A stretch of 64,000 nt of DNA from Musa acuminata AAA Group (Eukaryota > Streptophyta > Magnoliopsida > Zingiberales > Musaceae), in contig NC_088330.1 of the NCBI RefSeq assembly GCF_036884655.1, positions 32,075,001-32,139,000 on the forward strand. The letters run 5' to 3'. Positions 1-12,119 of the stretch are shown here, in pieces. The notes under the pieces were generated by a model. That model had not been told where the DNA came from, did not search any database, and was given only the letters and a program-made list of their open reading frames with translations. The position numbers and the translations under genes were made by a program. Positions within the stretch are counted from its first letter, which is position 1. Each line of letters begins with the position of its first letter.

Positions 1-259
1 TGGGAAGTGTTTGGAAATGATTGGTTTCCATAAACCTTTTTTGTCTCACCAAAAAGATGATGAGTTTTGTGTATTACATTCAGAACTCTAACAAGCGAAG
101 TCGAATGTCTCCTCAGAGTCGGACTGAAAGAGTTCAATTCGACAGACCATTACAGAAGAGGACTCGTCATGGAATCCTCATCGAACTAGGCGCCTGCTCT
201 CCCCTTCGGAGAGAGGACTCCAAACACGAGTCGCTTTTGCATTACAAGAACTACTTCTC

Positions 260-2026
260 CTAACGTAAGTTGAGCCGAGAGGTGTAGGTGGCTTTGGGAG
301 ACCAGTTCCTGGGAATCACATCCCGAGCTGAGAAGGTCTTCCGGGTGGTTAACGTAGCAAGCTTTACTGAGAAGGGACCGTGCAGAGGCCCCCCAATGAT
401 ACACCAATTTGCTCCCCATATGTGCTTCATCTCTAGCCACTCTACAGAATTTGCCTGCAAGAGAGAACGAACTATTTAGACCTTCTTCGATCTGGATCTC
501 TTCATTGACAAAAATGTGCAGATTAAGAGGGTTGCATGAGTTCTGAATGGATGGAGAATAAAACAGCTTTATTTCATCTCAAATCCTGGCTTTGAGTGCT
601 CCCGCTGAGTGCTTTCATTAGGTTTTCAACCACAAAGCCAACGCATTCCACATCGGTTCCAGTTCTTTTGAGATTCTTGCCATTATCATATTTCAACTAT
701 GACTGGTGGGACTTGTTTGTGCTTTGATGACTTGTAATTGAGGTATCACATGAAGTCACAGACCAAGCTTGTCATGTGAGTCCACATGATCTTTTATCAC
801 TACAAGATCTAGATCTTTGATACAAGGCAATACCTTAATCTGTAGTTGGACAAAGTCACTAGTTATAAGTTGTAGAATAAACGTAATCATCTCAAGGAGG
901 AGCAGTCTTAATTTTGCTGAGCTAAAGGAGAAGCCACAACTGCAATTTTCTTTGTAGATAGTAGATAGATAGGCAGACTTGACTTGTGGCAGTCGACAGC
1001 AAGCAGACACTGGACATATGTCCAGCCATTATTGTTTGCGTAAATGATGTTTATAGCAATCCAAATAGGTTGCAAAATGTGCAGCATATATAGCATAATA
1101 TAAGCTTTCATCTAACAGTTCTGTCTATAAACACCTAGTAGATGGTACTACATGATTCTGATCATATGCCATGGAGAGATAACAGCAGTAGAAAGCGGTA
1201 AGGTAAGAAAAACGTACTTGTTTTATATGCATGGATCCGATGTCTCCATCATCGTCCTCAAACTCCACAAGAAGTGACAGCCAAAAGTTTGTGGAACCTT
1301 CATTTACATGAAAAGCGATACTCTTACCTGGGTATTTGCATGGAGTCCTGAAAAGATACTTCTGAAGGTAAATGTTTGATCTGACTATGTTCAGTGCTCA
1401 CAACTACTATGGTCATTGATTGCAGGAAGAAGTACACGAAGCTTTTACCGTTCTCGCAGTCAGCCTTTCGATCTTTAGTTACCTGCGGAACACGACGGGC
1501 ATCTCGCCACGATCACGTAGCCGGCTGGCCTTGCCGGGGACGGCCATGCGGCCGAACGCGGCGCCGCTGAGGTCGAAGTGGGTGCGGCCGAAGGCGCAGT
1601 ACCCGCCGGGGCACTCATCGGTGACGATGACGGTGACGGGACGGCGGGCGCAGACGACCGGGTCCAGGCAGCGCACCTTGTAGCAGGCGCCGCACCCCTC
1701 CCCGCCCTTGAACAACACGGGGCTCACCGCCCCCACCCGCGCCCGCAGCGGCCGCACGTCCACCAGCGACCCGTACCCGCACGCCCCACCTGCCAACCAC
1801 GGAACGCTCAACCAATTCACATTGTACGTAACACTTTACTGGCCACACCTTACTCACCGTCGCTGCCGTCGCCGTTGGGGCTGCCGTACCAGGTCGCGGT
1901 CGCCGGGTGCCAATGCGGGTCGACGACGGGGTGTGGTTCGCTGGTATCGAAACAGAACAAGGCAAACACGGACAAGAGAAGAAAGGAGTAATAAAAGGAG
2001 AACGGAGAGAAGAAGCAAGAAGCCAT
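260..2026 (-). CDS. EXPB: Beta-expansin (EXPB), four exons, 266 aa
   Basis: Secreted cell-wall loosening protein that acts non-enzymatically on wall polysaccharides. Exons on the minus strand are 2026-1858, 1789-1483, 1347-1218 and 454-260. All have GT-AG borders and the phases join without a break. Residues 1 to about 29 are a hydrophobic signal peptide. The N-terminal double-psi barrel begins near ATATWYG and GGACGYG, continues through a Cys-rich stretch (GCGACYKVRC), TDECPGG and the family motif HFDLSG. The C-terminal CBM63-like domain has GKSIAFHVNEGS, GDIGSMHIKQ, WGANWCIIGGP and ends near NWSPKATYTS. Length is normal for EXPB. An in-frame ATG lies upstream at 2068 but would fall at or above the expected transcription start, so 2026 is preferred. 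It looks intact. The EXPB family is certain; the subgroup (EXPB3-like) is a guess. Confidence 0.93.
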
Positions 2027-2078
2027 TGCATATACCCTTACAGGGCTTCTCCTTTGTTTCTTCTTCACCCCACTCCTC

Positions 2079-2086
2079 TTTATATA
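2079..2086 (-). promoter_or_regulatory. TATA box of the expansin gene
   Basis: A TATATAAA-type box read on the minus strand, 53-60 bp upstream of the chosen ATG at 2026. It implies a start near 2050 and a short leader, which favours the 2026 start codon over the in-frame ATG at 2068. Confidence 0.6.
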
Positions 2087-2210
2087 GATTCTGAGAGCTT
2101 CCTCTTATTGCCACAGTACACATGTCATGTAAACTTAATCTTCCATCGTTGCTTCTCGGGTGGGACTGGGATCCGATACCCGTAATCGTCTTTTTGCTCC
2201 GCGTGTCAAC

Positions 2211-2521
2211 CACGTGCGAGTTCCCTTCTTTCCCCGAATGACAGCTTCGCTGCCCCGCTTCGGTCCACGTGATTTGGCTGTTTTGGTCTTAATCATCGTC
2301 TTAATCTCTTAGTAAAAGACCTTCGAATATAAATATTTATTTTTATTTTGCTTTCTGACTCCAACATGTGAGCTGAGTCATATTATACATTTGGTGGGCC
2401 CCTTTGTTGTGCTGACAGTTGCACCTCCTCGCCCGGTTTCTATGGCGAGCAACCGTTAGCAACTGTGTGGACGCGATCTAATTATGTCCGTCAAAGGGCT
2501 GATCGAATCAAATGTCACGTG
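2211..2521. promoter_or_regulatory. Three G-boxes (CACGTG) upstream of the expansin gene
   Basis: Perfect CACGTG palindromes at 2211-2216, 2266-2271 and 2516-2521, within about 435 bp upstream of the TATA box. G-boxes bind bHLH (PIF-type) and bZIP factors. Three in about 310 bp is more than expected by chance and suggests light or hormone control of the expansin. This is inference from motif content only. Confidence 0.45.
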
Positions 2522-3274
2522 GCACAGCTATGTTCGCTCTTCAACTGCTGCTTTGAGCTGGATAGTGTTTGTTACATGTGCCATTAAATAACGGTTCCTA
2601 TCGATGTAACGGATCCCGTCACGCCCTGTTCACACCCTGTCGGTCCGTCGCGGTAATTCTGACGTTCCACGAGGGCATTTGGAAGTCGGAACGGAACTAC
2701 GAGTTAATTTCTAAAATGCCACGGATAGTTGACATACAACAATGGAATGATTATTGATTTGATTATTGACTTCACTTATATATATGTTTATATGTTTATA
2801 TATTTTAGAGTTATTTTATAAGGATTATAGGATATGATAATCTCGATTATGATATTTGATCTAATATAATTTGATTTTTTGATGATTTAAAATTATTTTC
2901 TTTTGATCAATTATAAAGTTTCACATCAATGTTGAAGAAAGGTTTCGAGGAGATCGGTATCTTGATGATCAACCTAAAGTGATCAATGAGAGGTTTACAT
3001 GTTACTTCTCTACTTGATCATGATTCCGACAATCGATCTTCAATTTTATTGAGATCAATGTTTCTCTTGCTTTAGGATATAAGGCTTGAGGAATCTTAAA
3101 GATCGAGTTGTTGAACCAATAATGCTACATTCTTTGGTAATATTTTCGATGTCAAATAACATTATCTAGACTCTCAAGAGTCGGTTGATAGTTGGCCTTC
3201 TAATGAGGGCCTTATAGGTTGGAGGGATATTTACCACTATAAATATTTTCAGTAAATATTCATAATTGAGTTAC
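2522..3274. other. AT-rich spacer, no gene seen
   Basis: Expansin upstream DNA grades into AT-rich sequence. I see no coding pattern, RNA gene or clear repeat. The right part adjoins a decayed retrotransposon and may be part of it. Confidence 0.5.
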
Positions 3275-3860
3275 TTATAAGGCCCGTGAGAGTGATGATA
3301 TGAGCAATAGGTCTTTAGGGGTTAGAGGTAAATATTCTTCTTTAGCTAGCTTATTTCCTTCTAATTTCTTTTTTCTTGTAACGAGAGATTCAACTATAAT
3401 AGAATGATTGACTTTTTGTAACAATTCTGGAAAGGTGATCAAAGGCTTTTTGGCAACCGACAAAAAGAAGTGAGAGGGATAAAGCCCACTAATGAAGGCT
3501 TAATACGGATCGATGGGTGTTAGTCTAATACTATTCCCACTTCTTTGTGAATCTTATCAAGTAGTCTAATAGAGATTCATCTTTTCTTGTCAAACCATAA
3601 GTAGGGAGGTTATATACCTCTTAGCTCGAACTCCATAGCAAACTAATCGAAAGAGCTAACTAAGTTTAGAGAAAGGTGTGTGTAATAGTTTCAAGCCGCA
3701 TTGTGTAGTGTTATTAGGAAAGATCTACACATAAGCACATTAGTTATTGCGTACAAAGCCGCAAAAGTAGTGATATGCTTTGTCAAGTCCATACTTCCAT
3801 CAAAAGTTTAGTGAAACCCCTTAGGAATTGGCTCATCATTAATGTTTTGTGTAAATGAGG
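3275..3860 (-). mobile_element. Decayed Ty3/gypsy gag fragment
   Basis: Read on the minus strand this region gives, across several stops, the usual order of a plant Ty3/gypsy gag: a FDGSMDLTKHITTF-like start, then LMCRSFLTTLHNAA, then SSFDQFAMEFEL-like residues (with a stop in place of Q), and finally FFLSVAKKPLITFPELLQ and VESLVTRKK. Several in-frame stops show it is dead. The same gag lineage appears on the plus strand near 55.6 kb. No intact pol follows, and the ends of the element were not found. Confidence 0.65.
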
Positions 3861-4339
3861 ACCACACATAAGGTTCAGACGTGTGGGTTCTCTCTCTTTT
3901 TTGATTTCTCACCTTACATCTTCGTTTCACTAGTGCATTTCACAGAGTTGCTCCCTTAGAGAGGTAATTCCGTGGCATAATACACTTTATACTGTCAGTG
4001 GAATGCTCATTTGGTTCTTCTAACATCAATTTATTATTTCATATTTAAATTATCTGACATATTAGGAGTTTAGATCTAATTTAGGTCCTTGAGATCACCA
4101 CAAGGTGTCGAGAAACTATGAGATTTTAGAGGTGTTTATGCAAAATTGAATCAATGGCTTGATAAAGACCCATTCTATGGTTAAATTAGTGGAGTCAGGA
4201 TTTAAGAGGTAAGAAAGTATAATAAACTTGAATATATTTAATATTTTTTAAAATGTACTTAGATATCTTTTTACATTAAATCAATCTGCATTTTGAGTGA
4301 TGCAGGATGTTTCGATCAGGAGAGATAATTAAAATAGGA

Positions 4340-5600
4340 AAAATCATGTTGGGCTAGGGGAAAACATATCAGAAGATTGGACGTCGAGCCGGTGGATCGG
4401 TTGACGTATCGACAGAAGGTTTTAAGCCATGGATTCGGGCATCGGGCCAAGAAGAGCGGATATTGCGCCAATGATATCAGAGTTGCGGAGTCAACTGGCC
4501 GATTGGGCAATAGGCCGCAAGAGAAGACGATGTGCCGAAGAATCAGACGAAGCATCGATGGACCAATGACATGCCGGACAACATGATTAATGCTTAGTAA
4601 TAATTATTTAGATCAAAGTGTGTTTTTACATGTGCAGGATTAACTATGATAGCAAGGCATAAAGCAAAATGAAGTCTAGGAGTCAATGACATGATTTTGT
4701 TGAGAGTTCGTCGGAAGTCTAGACGTTCGTCGGAAGTTCTGTAGGAACCAACCGAGAAGTCTAGGAGCTTACCAAAGAAGCTCATCGGAACTCGCCAAGA
4801 AGATCCTCATGAAGTCCAGGAGCTTGCCGGGAGTCCGTTGGAACATTACCGAGAGATTGTTGGAAGTTCACCGGAAGATCGCCGGAAGCTCGCCAAAAGA
4901 AACTAGACTTACTGACTTATTTAGCTTAGAATATGTCTTAGGAATCGTAGTTAGCACGTAATTGAGTTTGGATTTGGGCTAACCCAATTATGAGTCAGTT
5001 GAGCCCATATAAGGACTATGTTGGGCCCAATGAAAGGCTTAAAGAGTGATCCAAGAGATGGCACCGTCATGGCACAGTCTTCGAGACTATGTCAGGCGAT
5101 GGTTACGTCGGTCTAGGCGGTCGTATCGCTAGTTTGGATGGTGATACCACCAGACTGGGTGGTGGTACCGTCCAACATAGTGTCAGTGTCAAATTAACAC
5201 TAGCGGTGGTACCGCCCGGACCCAGGAAACCCGGGGAGATGTTTTTAGGCTCCAAATTTGAATCAACTTGAAGCCTATAAATATCCCTCTCATCCCTGGT
5301 TAAGATACACAAGACTTGAGAGTAAAAATAGAAAGACATACTGCTACAATCTTATGTGAACTCCTCTCAAAAATTCTAAGTATTAGAATAGTTTGAGAGA
5401 GAAGTAAGTAGGGGTATAAGGGTTATATCCTAAATCTGAAAAAAGGAGAATCGAGTTACAAAAGGTGGTTGGTCTTCGCCTATTGAAGGAAAACCGATAG
5501 TGGATACCGATAGTCTCGACGGAAGAGAAATCAGTAGAGTGGATGTAGGTCACAACGGCCAAACCACTATAAAATCTGGTTTGCATTTACTTATTACAAT
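4340..5600 (+). mobile_element. LTR-like retrotransposon relic
   Basis: The block has repeated short motifs (CCGGAAG/GCCGGAAG around 4690-4910, and GGTGGTACCG around 5155-5220) and a promoter-like TATAAATATCCCTC near 5276 followed by an R/U5-like stretch. That is the layout of a plant LTR. No second LTR, primer-binding site or coding domain was found, so it may be a solo or truncated LTR. The type is not assigned. Confidence 0.4.
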
Positions 5601-6290
5601 TTACATTAATTGACACAAAACTTTACAAGATATGACATAGACAATCTCACATGCAATATCGCATGTGCAACCAAATTAATTTCTTTAATATAAAATTAAA
5701 TCGATGAAACATAATAAATTAGTCGATTTATTCCTTTCTTGAAGCTTGTGTTATCGAGAAGATATATTGTTCTTATTATAAACTGATAATGATAAAAACA
5801 TTATAATTATATTATGATTCTAGATTGAATAAAATCGTTCAAAGAAAAAACAAAAAAAGTTGGCATAAATTAGCTAGCGATCTTCTTGGTGAGCTTCTTC
5901 TGCAATTTCCTAAGCCTAAAAGTCATATTTGAAATTAAATATTCTCCTTCATTCTTTTAAAATCCATAACTAACAAAATTAAAATCAATTTAGAGGGATT
6001 TGTCGGATATTTTTTTATCCTCAAGAGAAAATTTTCTTTGTCCATTCATCGCTTTGGCGTCTTAAAAAAACACTTGTTTTCTCTTTCAAAAATAACGTCA
6101 CCCGAAAAACAGATTACATTTATTCTATCTTACCATATTGGTTTGATGATATAATTAATTATATAGGTTGTAATATTATTCCATAATTTATGAATTGATG
6201 TCCATACATAATTATTAATGTAAACATATGAACATTTAGTATATAAATTATAAAAATAAAAAATAAATCAAAACCTCAATTATTCATGCA
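5601..6290. other. AT-rich spacer, no gene seen
   Basis: AT-rich sequence between the LTR-like relic and a microsatellite. No coding pattern or structural RNA recognised. Confidence 0.5.
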
Positions 6291-6291
6291 T

Positions 6292-6326
<35 letters not shown>

Positions 6327-6347
6327 TGGACAGTTATAATTGAACAT

Positions 6348-6385
<38 letters not shown>

Positions 6386-6424
6386 AATAAATAAATAAAA
6401 TAAAATAAAATAAAATAAAATAAA
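6291..6424. repeat. Compound AT microsatellite (TAA, AATA, AAATA)
   Basis: Two (TAA)n runs are separated by a short unique piece and followed by (AATA)n and (AAATA)n. It lies directly upstream of the GC-rich leader exon that begins near 6440, so length changes could affect that promoter. Confidence 0.9.
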
Positions 6425-6439
6425 AGAAGAAACGGTTAA

Positions 6440-6673
6440 CCGGCATAGTCGTGGAGTAATTCCTTCTCCCGTGTCGAAACATCCCCTTTCCCCGCATCAA
6501 AGTCGTCTCCACTTGCCCCGTCTGCGGTCTCCCGCTCAAAGCCAACTTAGCTTTCCCTTTTGCCGGCCGTGATCAGCGACCGACTCCTGGTCGCGCATTC
6601 CCGGCCTTTTCTTCGTTTGGAGCGCGACGAGTCCGCCGTCGCTCTTCGCGTTCCGATCTCTCCCTTGTTATTG
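6440..6673 (+). other. Probable non-coding 5' leader exon
   Basis: A GC-rich, pyrimidine-rich stretch in an AT-rich neighbourhood, ending at a strong donor (TTATTG then GTGAGT at 6674). It has no ATG on the plus strand, as expected for a 5' UTR exon. The next plausible exon starts at 8271 or 8308 and carries a short ORF. The transcription start is not defined. Confidence 0.45.
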
Positions 6674-8289
6674 GTGAGTCTTCTTCATGATCTTGAAGTT
6701 CTTCTGGTTTCTTGTTAGTCGCAAACTGCCAACTTTGATCCCACGATCTTGATGCTATCTGAATGATGATTGCATGACTTGGTCCCTGTTGTTAAATTTG
6801 GCATTATAGAATAAATCGGAGTAGGGTTTTCCACGAGTCTCGATCTTGAGATGGTAGTTTGAGACCCTGTGAATAAATTAGGTTTTCCGCATTTTTTTTT
6901 ATTTTGTTCCTTGAGGAAGTGTACCTGAGATTCTGGGACTTGCGTTTGCATTGACAAATTGGAGTTTATTGTGATTGGGGTGATATGATTTGTTAGAATT
7001 ATACTCACTGTTACATTGAGTTTCATTTCTCAGAGTGTCCTGATCAATTGCCTCAGCATTAGACCTAGTTGTTTTCTCCTACTCTTAATTGTATCTGTGA
7101 TTTGGTCACACTTTGTTACGTTTTCTGAATGACTCATATCCGTCAGTATCTGTTTTACTGGCTTATGATACGATTGTGATGTCGTATATTATCCTCTAAT
7201 TTTTCATGAGCCATGTCTTTAAGCATGATGTCAGGAAGAGCTTGCTGTAACTTGTAACCTTGAAGCACTTATATTACTAATAGAGTATATGGCTCATTAT
7301 AAGTGTAAAAGTTGAATAGTAACCTTTTATCCACATTAGGAGTTTTTGCTCTCAGCTCTTTAGCTCTTTAGGCTTGCTTCAAGGATATGAGCAGTGAAGG
7401 AATATAAGACCTGCAATTTGGCCATCATCCCAAATGCTTCTACCTAAGGAAGCATGTAGGGTTGTGTCCAGGTTTCAAGAGGTGTTAGTACCTGAGAGTT
7501 TTCTTCATAAGGCAGAAATATATCCAGTTAGTGATCTCACTAGGATTTATGATGATGAATTAAAAATAAATTTTCTTGGAAATTGAACTTTGCTTAGGAA
7601 GAAGGAAGGATATTATATCATATCAAGCCATTACATATATGACATCTAACAGATCTGCTTTATAAGCAATATCAAACAGGGAGTTCATTAGTAACACCAG
7701 GTTACTTTTCATTAAACTACCTTAATCGAGTCACGAGACAGCTTCGATAATGCCCTGCATGTGATACTTCTAGAAATTTAAGGTTTAAATATGGTTCAAC
7801 AATTGAAAATTTTCATTCAGTTATGCCTGGCATCATTATTCTTATGAAGAAATATTTATATCTGTTATTGGGACAAAGAAATTTAACTCCTTTTGTCAGG
7901 TTCATAAATTGAGTATTTGTAATTTTCTGGAAGATGAGATATTTGTTGACAAGTATTTCTAACATGTTTTGGAGGATCGAGGATGACATGATGAGGATCG
8001 CTTATGTTTGCATTAGAAGTTTGATGTGTTGTTTGTACTTTGTATGCACTTTGATGATCAAAATAGAGTATGTCAAATTTTGTTGTGGTATCTTATTGTT
8101 GAGGGGTTAATTGGTATTAATAAATGATGTCCTGATTGGAATTTAGTGTTAGATTGCCTAATTATATGTTGCAAGAATCTATGTATATTTCATAATATGA
8201 AAAAAAGTAAAATATTCTGAGTAACATATGAGATGCTGAGTATTGCAATAACTGGAGTTGTTTTCTGCAGTTGCCTTGGTCATATTCTG

Positions 8290-8316
8290 ATGCCTTTGAA
8301 TCCGCAGCTGAGATGA
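8290..8316 (+). other. 8-codon uORF overlapping the next start (ATGA)
   Basis: ATG at 8290 opens MPLNPQLR and stops at TGA 8314-8316. The stop shares bases with the ATG of the 40-aa ORF at 8313 in an ATGA overlap. It is in the mRNA only if acceptor AG 8269-8270 is used; use of AG 8306-8307 would remove its start. Confidence 0.35.
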
Positions 8317-8435
8317 CGGACTCTGCTTTTCTAAGGTTATTATTTTCCGTAGCCATCTGGTGCATTGCCTATGCTGTGGTTGCAGTTCAAATGTCTATCC
8401 GACTCTTCAATTTCAATCGTTCCTCCTTGAACTAG
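8313..8435 (+). CDS. Short one-span membrane peptide, 40 aa, unidentified
   Basis: The frame starts MTDSAFLRLLFSV, has one hydrophobic segment at about residues 5-26 (containing AIWCIAYAVVAV) and ends in a basic/polar tail with RLFNFNRSSLN. The exon follows a good acceptor and ends at a GTAAGT donor that overlaps the stop: TAG at 8433-8435 is kept when spliced to the exon at 10105, because TA joins G. The leader exon (6440-6673) has no ATG, so this is the first sizeable ORF of the transcript. I do not recognise the family. It could be a conserved tiny membrane protein or a chance ORF in a non-coding RNA. The downstream exon (about 10105-10400) looks like 3' UTR. Confidence 0.4.
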   Translation: MTDSAFLRLLFSVAIWCIAYAVVAVQMSIRLFNFNRSSLN

Positions 8436-8814
8436 TAAGTTGCAGGCATGTATCATGGTTTTTCATAATTGTTATGGATATGCTGCGTGCAGAATAGTGA
8501 TTGCTCGTAATTTTATTATTCTGGCTTGTTGCAAATACTCACTTATCAAGTACTTTCTTTTTCCAGAATATGTCACAATTAAATGGCGATAATAATTATA
8601 AGAGCTAAGGAATAGTAGTTTTTTTATTTTACATTGAGACTATTTGGTAAAGCTTGTCTTGGTAGTAGATGAGCATTCTGGGAACATTGCTCATAACCAT
8701 AGACTTGGCTTCAAAAAGGTATCACTGTTTGATGGCAGTTGTATCTCAAACAAATTTAGGAACTTTCACTGATTAGTACTTTTTGACTTACTACCATGCA
8801 TTATTCACATAATA

Positions 8815-9180
8815 TACGAGAGACTCTAACACTCGAAATAGTCCCACTTTAAAAATGGAAGAATGGTTATGACTATATATAAGGTTAGATGGACCCAAGT
8901 AGGAATGAGCTAAGCATGGTATTAATAATAAGCATGGAGAGGACTTGGAGCTTAGGTAGGAAATAACTATGGATGTGGTTGAAGATGCAATACGTGTGCC
9001 GCCGTCACTTGGTTGGACTTCAGATGTCATCTGGTAGGACATTGGATAGGCTGTGTTGGTTCTAGTCCTTGATGAGAACACCAACTTTTTAGATGTGGGA
9101 GACTGGAATACGCTAAGTAGTCCCACTTCTGGTAGAACTATTATGGTGATATATAAGGCTCAATGATCTTATTACTATTA
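8815..9180 (+). repeat. Possible TRIM-like direct repeats in the intron
   Basis: Two related segments about 280 bp apart share AGACT, then TAGTCCCACTT and a downstream TATATAAGG: one starts near 8820 and the other near 9100. This resembles a small, decayed terminal-repeat retrotransposon in miniature inside the large intron. Similarity is partial and the ends are unclear. Confidence 0.3.
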
Positions 9181-10104
9181 GTTAAGTTTATGCATTTTGG
9201 ACCATATGGTCTTAGACTCTTCAAATTAATGAGTTAGTTCTCCCATCAGCTCAGATTGTGATGGATTTCATCCATTGAAGAGATAGCTTGGCATGACTAA
9301 AAATGGTTCTATTATGTGGCACAGGCTCAAATTGGAACAAATTAAATCCTATTTGATAGCAAGAACTCATTTTACCTGAGCAAAGGGATCACAAATCATA
9401 ATACTGTCAGATACTGATTTCTTTTAATGATTGACATACTAGGATAATCATATATAGTTCATTAAAAATTTTGGTTTTGTAACCTTTCACTCTTTGCCAA
9501 CAAGGATTTACTGGTGTATATCACAACTACATTTATTGTCCATACTAGTCCAAATGTTATGCTAAAGATATAGGCTGCTAAATTTGGTACATTGTGCTCA
9601 AGTAAGAATATCATTCATCTTATTTGTGTATGTTCAAAGACCATTTTTGAACAAATTGGTTCCAGAGACTCCGAGAAAGCTTTTAAATTTAGTTGCTTTC
9701 ACGCGTTGTGTAACTAGTTGATGAAGTATGTCATGAGGTAAACAATATTCTCATCTATGAAAAACATATCAGGGTATAATGAAAGTTTGCTTATAGATTA
9801 TGACAACTCAAAACAATGAGATCTAGTACCGGTAGTAACGTTGATGCTTTGGCTTTAGTATGACAAGTACATTTGTTGTAGCACGCAGATGAATTAGAGC
9901 CCAAGAGAGGATGAGTTTTGTGAATATCTGACTGTTCCTGAGTAGGCATGTTAGCTCAGTATTATGCTCGTCTGTAATAGTTTTTATATTTCCCTTACCT
10001 GTGATCACAATATAATTTTGAGAATTATAAGAGATCAAGAGAGGCTCATGTTATCTTTTTAAGTTGTTTATCCTGAGATTAGTAACTTGTGATCCGGTCT
10101 GCAG

Positions 10105-10400
10105 GTATTGATTTCAGCAAATATACAGTGCGACTCAAGCTTTTTGACTGAAGATTGGTTGCAGTAGGTGTTCAGCTTCTGAAAGCGTTCTGCAATCCTC
10201 AAATTGCTTAGTGGTTGTAAAAATGAACATATGGAATTGAACTTTTTTTTTTATTTCACTGCATATGCAATATATGCTTCTACCGTAATCGGTGGCTTTT
10301 CAGAGATGTAATGATCGATTGTGATTCTTTCAAGAGTAAATCTAAATTATGTTGTTCTTCGGTCTTAAAGTGTAATGAAAATTATAAGACTAAGAATGTC
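10105..10400 (+). other. Probable 3' UTR exon of the short-peptide transcript
   Basis: A CTGCAG acceptor ends at 10104. The exon begins GTATTG and carries no ORF of note. T-rich and AT-rich sequence near 10240-10380 is plausible for a polyadenylation zone. Supported only by the splice signal and position. Confidence 0.3.
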
Positions 10401-11100
10401 GATTGAGCGGGGATGAAAAACCTCCCATTTGGAGCAAGAACTTGTAAGTTCTTTATATTTTCTCAATCAATTCATTAAAAAATTATTATTAAAACTAATC
10501 AATAATTAAGATTCAACCAAATCTGATTTGAATCAGACAAATGCCTGGCCAGCCTAATGTATGGACCCAGTGTCTCAACTCATGTATTATCAATATAGAA
10601 ATGGGTATAGAGATGAGTGGTGTCTTCATGTCCCGTACCATTATCGAGGTAATAGAAAATATCTCTTATGTCCTCTTCTATCCCTATTTATTCTATTAAT
10701 CCACTCCATTAGGGGTGGATCCTCGTGAGTACCATATTAAAGTGATCGAGTATTCAAATTACGTTGTATCGATCTACCACGGTTTTCAATACCTATATAT
10801 GAAAGAAACAAAATTAAAAAAAAAATTGTGATGCAAATAAACCATCTAAAACTGGTTTTAGTTTTAGATCGCAACCTATTAAAAATCATTGATGCTGGGT
10901 AAATATATATATATATATTTTTTGTAAACCTTGAACTATCTATCTATCATGACAGCTGGTTTGATTTCATATCATTATTTTTTAAGATTCACTCCATAAT
11001 TGTCCAATAAAAACTATCATTTCCGTTATCTTCGGATCGTTACCGTAAAATGAAGATATATTATTATTAACTATTATGACCCCCACATTTCGTCATTTCC
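10401..11100. other. AT-rich intergenic spacer
   Basis: No coding pattern, RNA gene or clear mobile element seen between the short-peptide transcript and the promoter of the RCC1-like gene. Confidence 0.5.
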
Positions 11101-11124
11101 ATGTCAACTCCCTTTCGTGAATCC

Positions 11125-11239
11125 CACGTGTCGCGCTTGAAGTTTCCATTGCGCGCCATAACATCCGTGATAAGCCCCCGTTAAGCGGCGCACACGGAGG
11201 TGATTAAGCTGCTAACGACCTCCAACGATCCGACACGTG
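11125..11239. promoter_or_regulatory. Two G-box/ABRE-like motifs upstream of the RCC1 gene
   Basis: CACGTG at 11125-11130 (in CCCACGTGTC, close to the ABA-response core) and at 11234-11239 (in GACACGTGC). They lie about 0.9-1.0 kb before the ATG at 12120. A CT-rich tract at about 11417-11440 probably sits in or near the start of the leader. Confidence 0.4.
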
Positions 11240-12119
11240 CACCGTGGCCTCTGACTTGGCCAGGAAGCACCAAAATATCATTCCAGAAATGTAACCGCCG
11301 GCCTCACGTCGCAAGCATCCTACCCGAACGGACCGACGGCTCTGATCGCCCCTCGCGCATCGACTACGATATCTCTAATAAACCACGAACCAGTGGAAAT
11401 CTTCGTCATCATTCTTTCTCTCTCTCTCTCCACCCTCTTTTTTTCCCTTCCTCCTTTTATTCTTAATTTCGTTCGGTGGAAAGAACGGAAGAGCGAAAGC
11501 AAAAGGCGGAGATCGGCAATAGGGGCGATTATTTCTCCGTTTCCTCCTCTTTCTCCTCTCCTCATTTCGAATTCGCGTAAGCTCGCGTCTTCTGGTGTTT
11601 TACCTCGACTGCCCTCTGCTAAGCCATTTTTTTCTTCTCTGTCTTTGATTCGGTTCCGTTGCGTGTTCATTTGCTTCGATCTGATCCGGTTCTACTCCAG
11701 TTCTTGATGGTTTTCGCGTTTGGCTTGGGGATCGAGTGTTGGTTTGTTGCGGTTGGTGTCTGCGGAATCTCCTGATGCTTCTTTTCCTTCCTTCATCGCC
11801 ACGTTCTGCGAACGTCGATTTCGCTTGCTTGATTTATTTTAAGATCCTTCTGTCGGACGTTTTCTTAATGTTTCACGCTTTGGTCCATTACTCGCGATTC
11901 GTGGTTCCGAAACCACTTGTCTCTGCTTGAAATCTTCTCTACATGCGTATATCTTCTCGTAGCATCCAATAACCTCGTGGGGGAGGCTTCTTTGGTAAGA
12001 ATTGGCGATTCGAAATCGGTTTTTGAGAGCTTGTGGTAGCAAAATTCTTATCTTTCTTGCTGAAGAGGCAATAGGGTTCTGTTCTGGCTTCAGGGGATAA
12101 AGAAACAGCGAGCCTTTCA

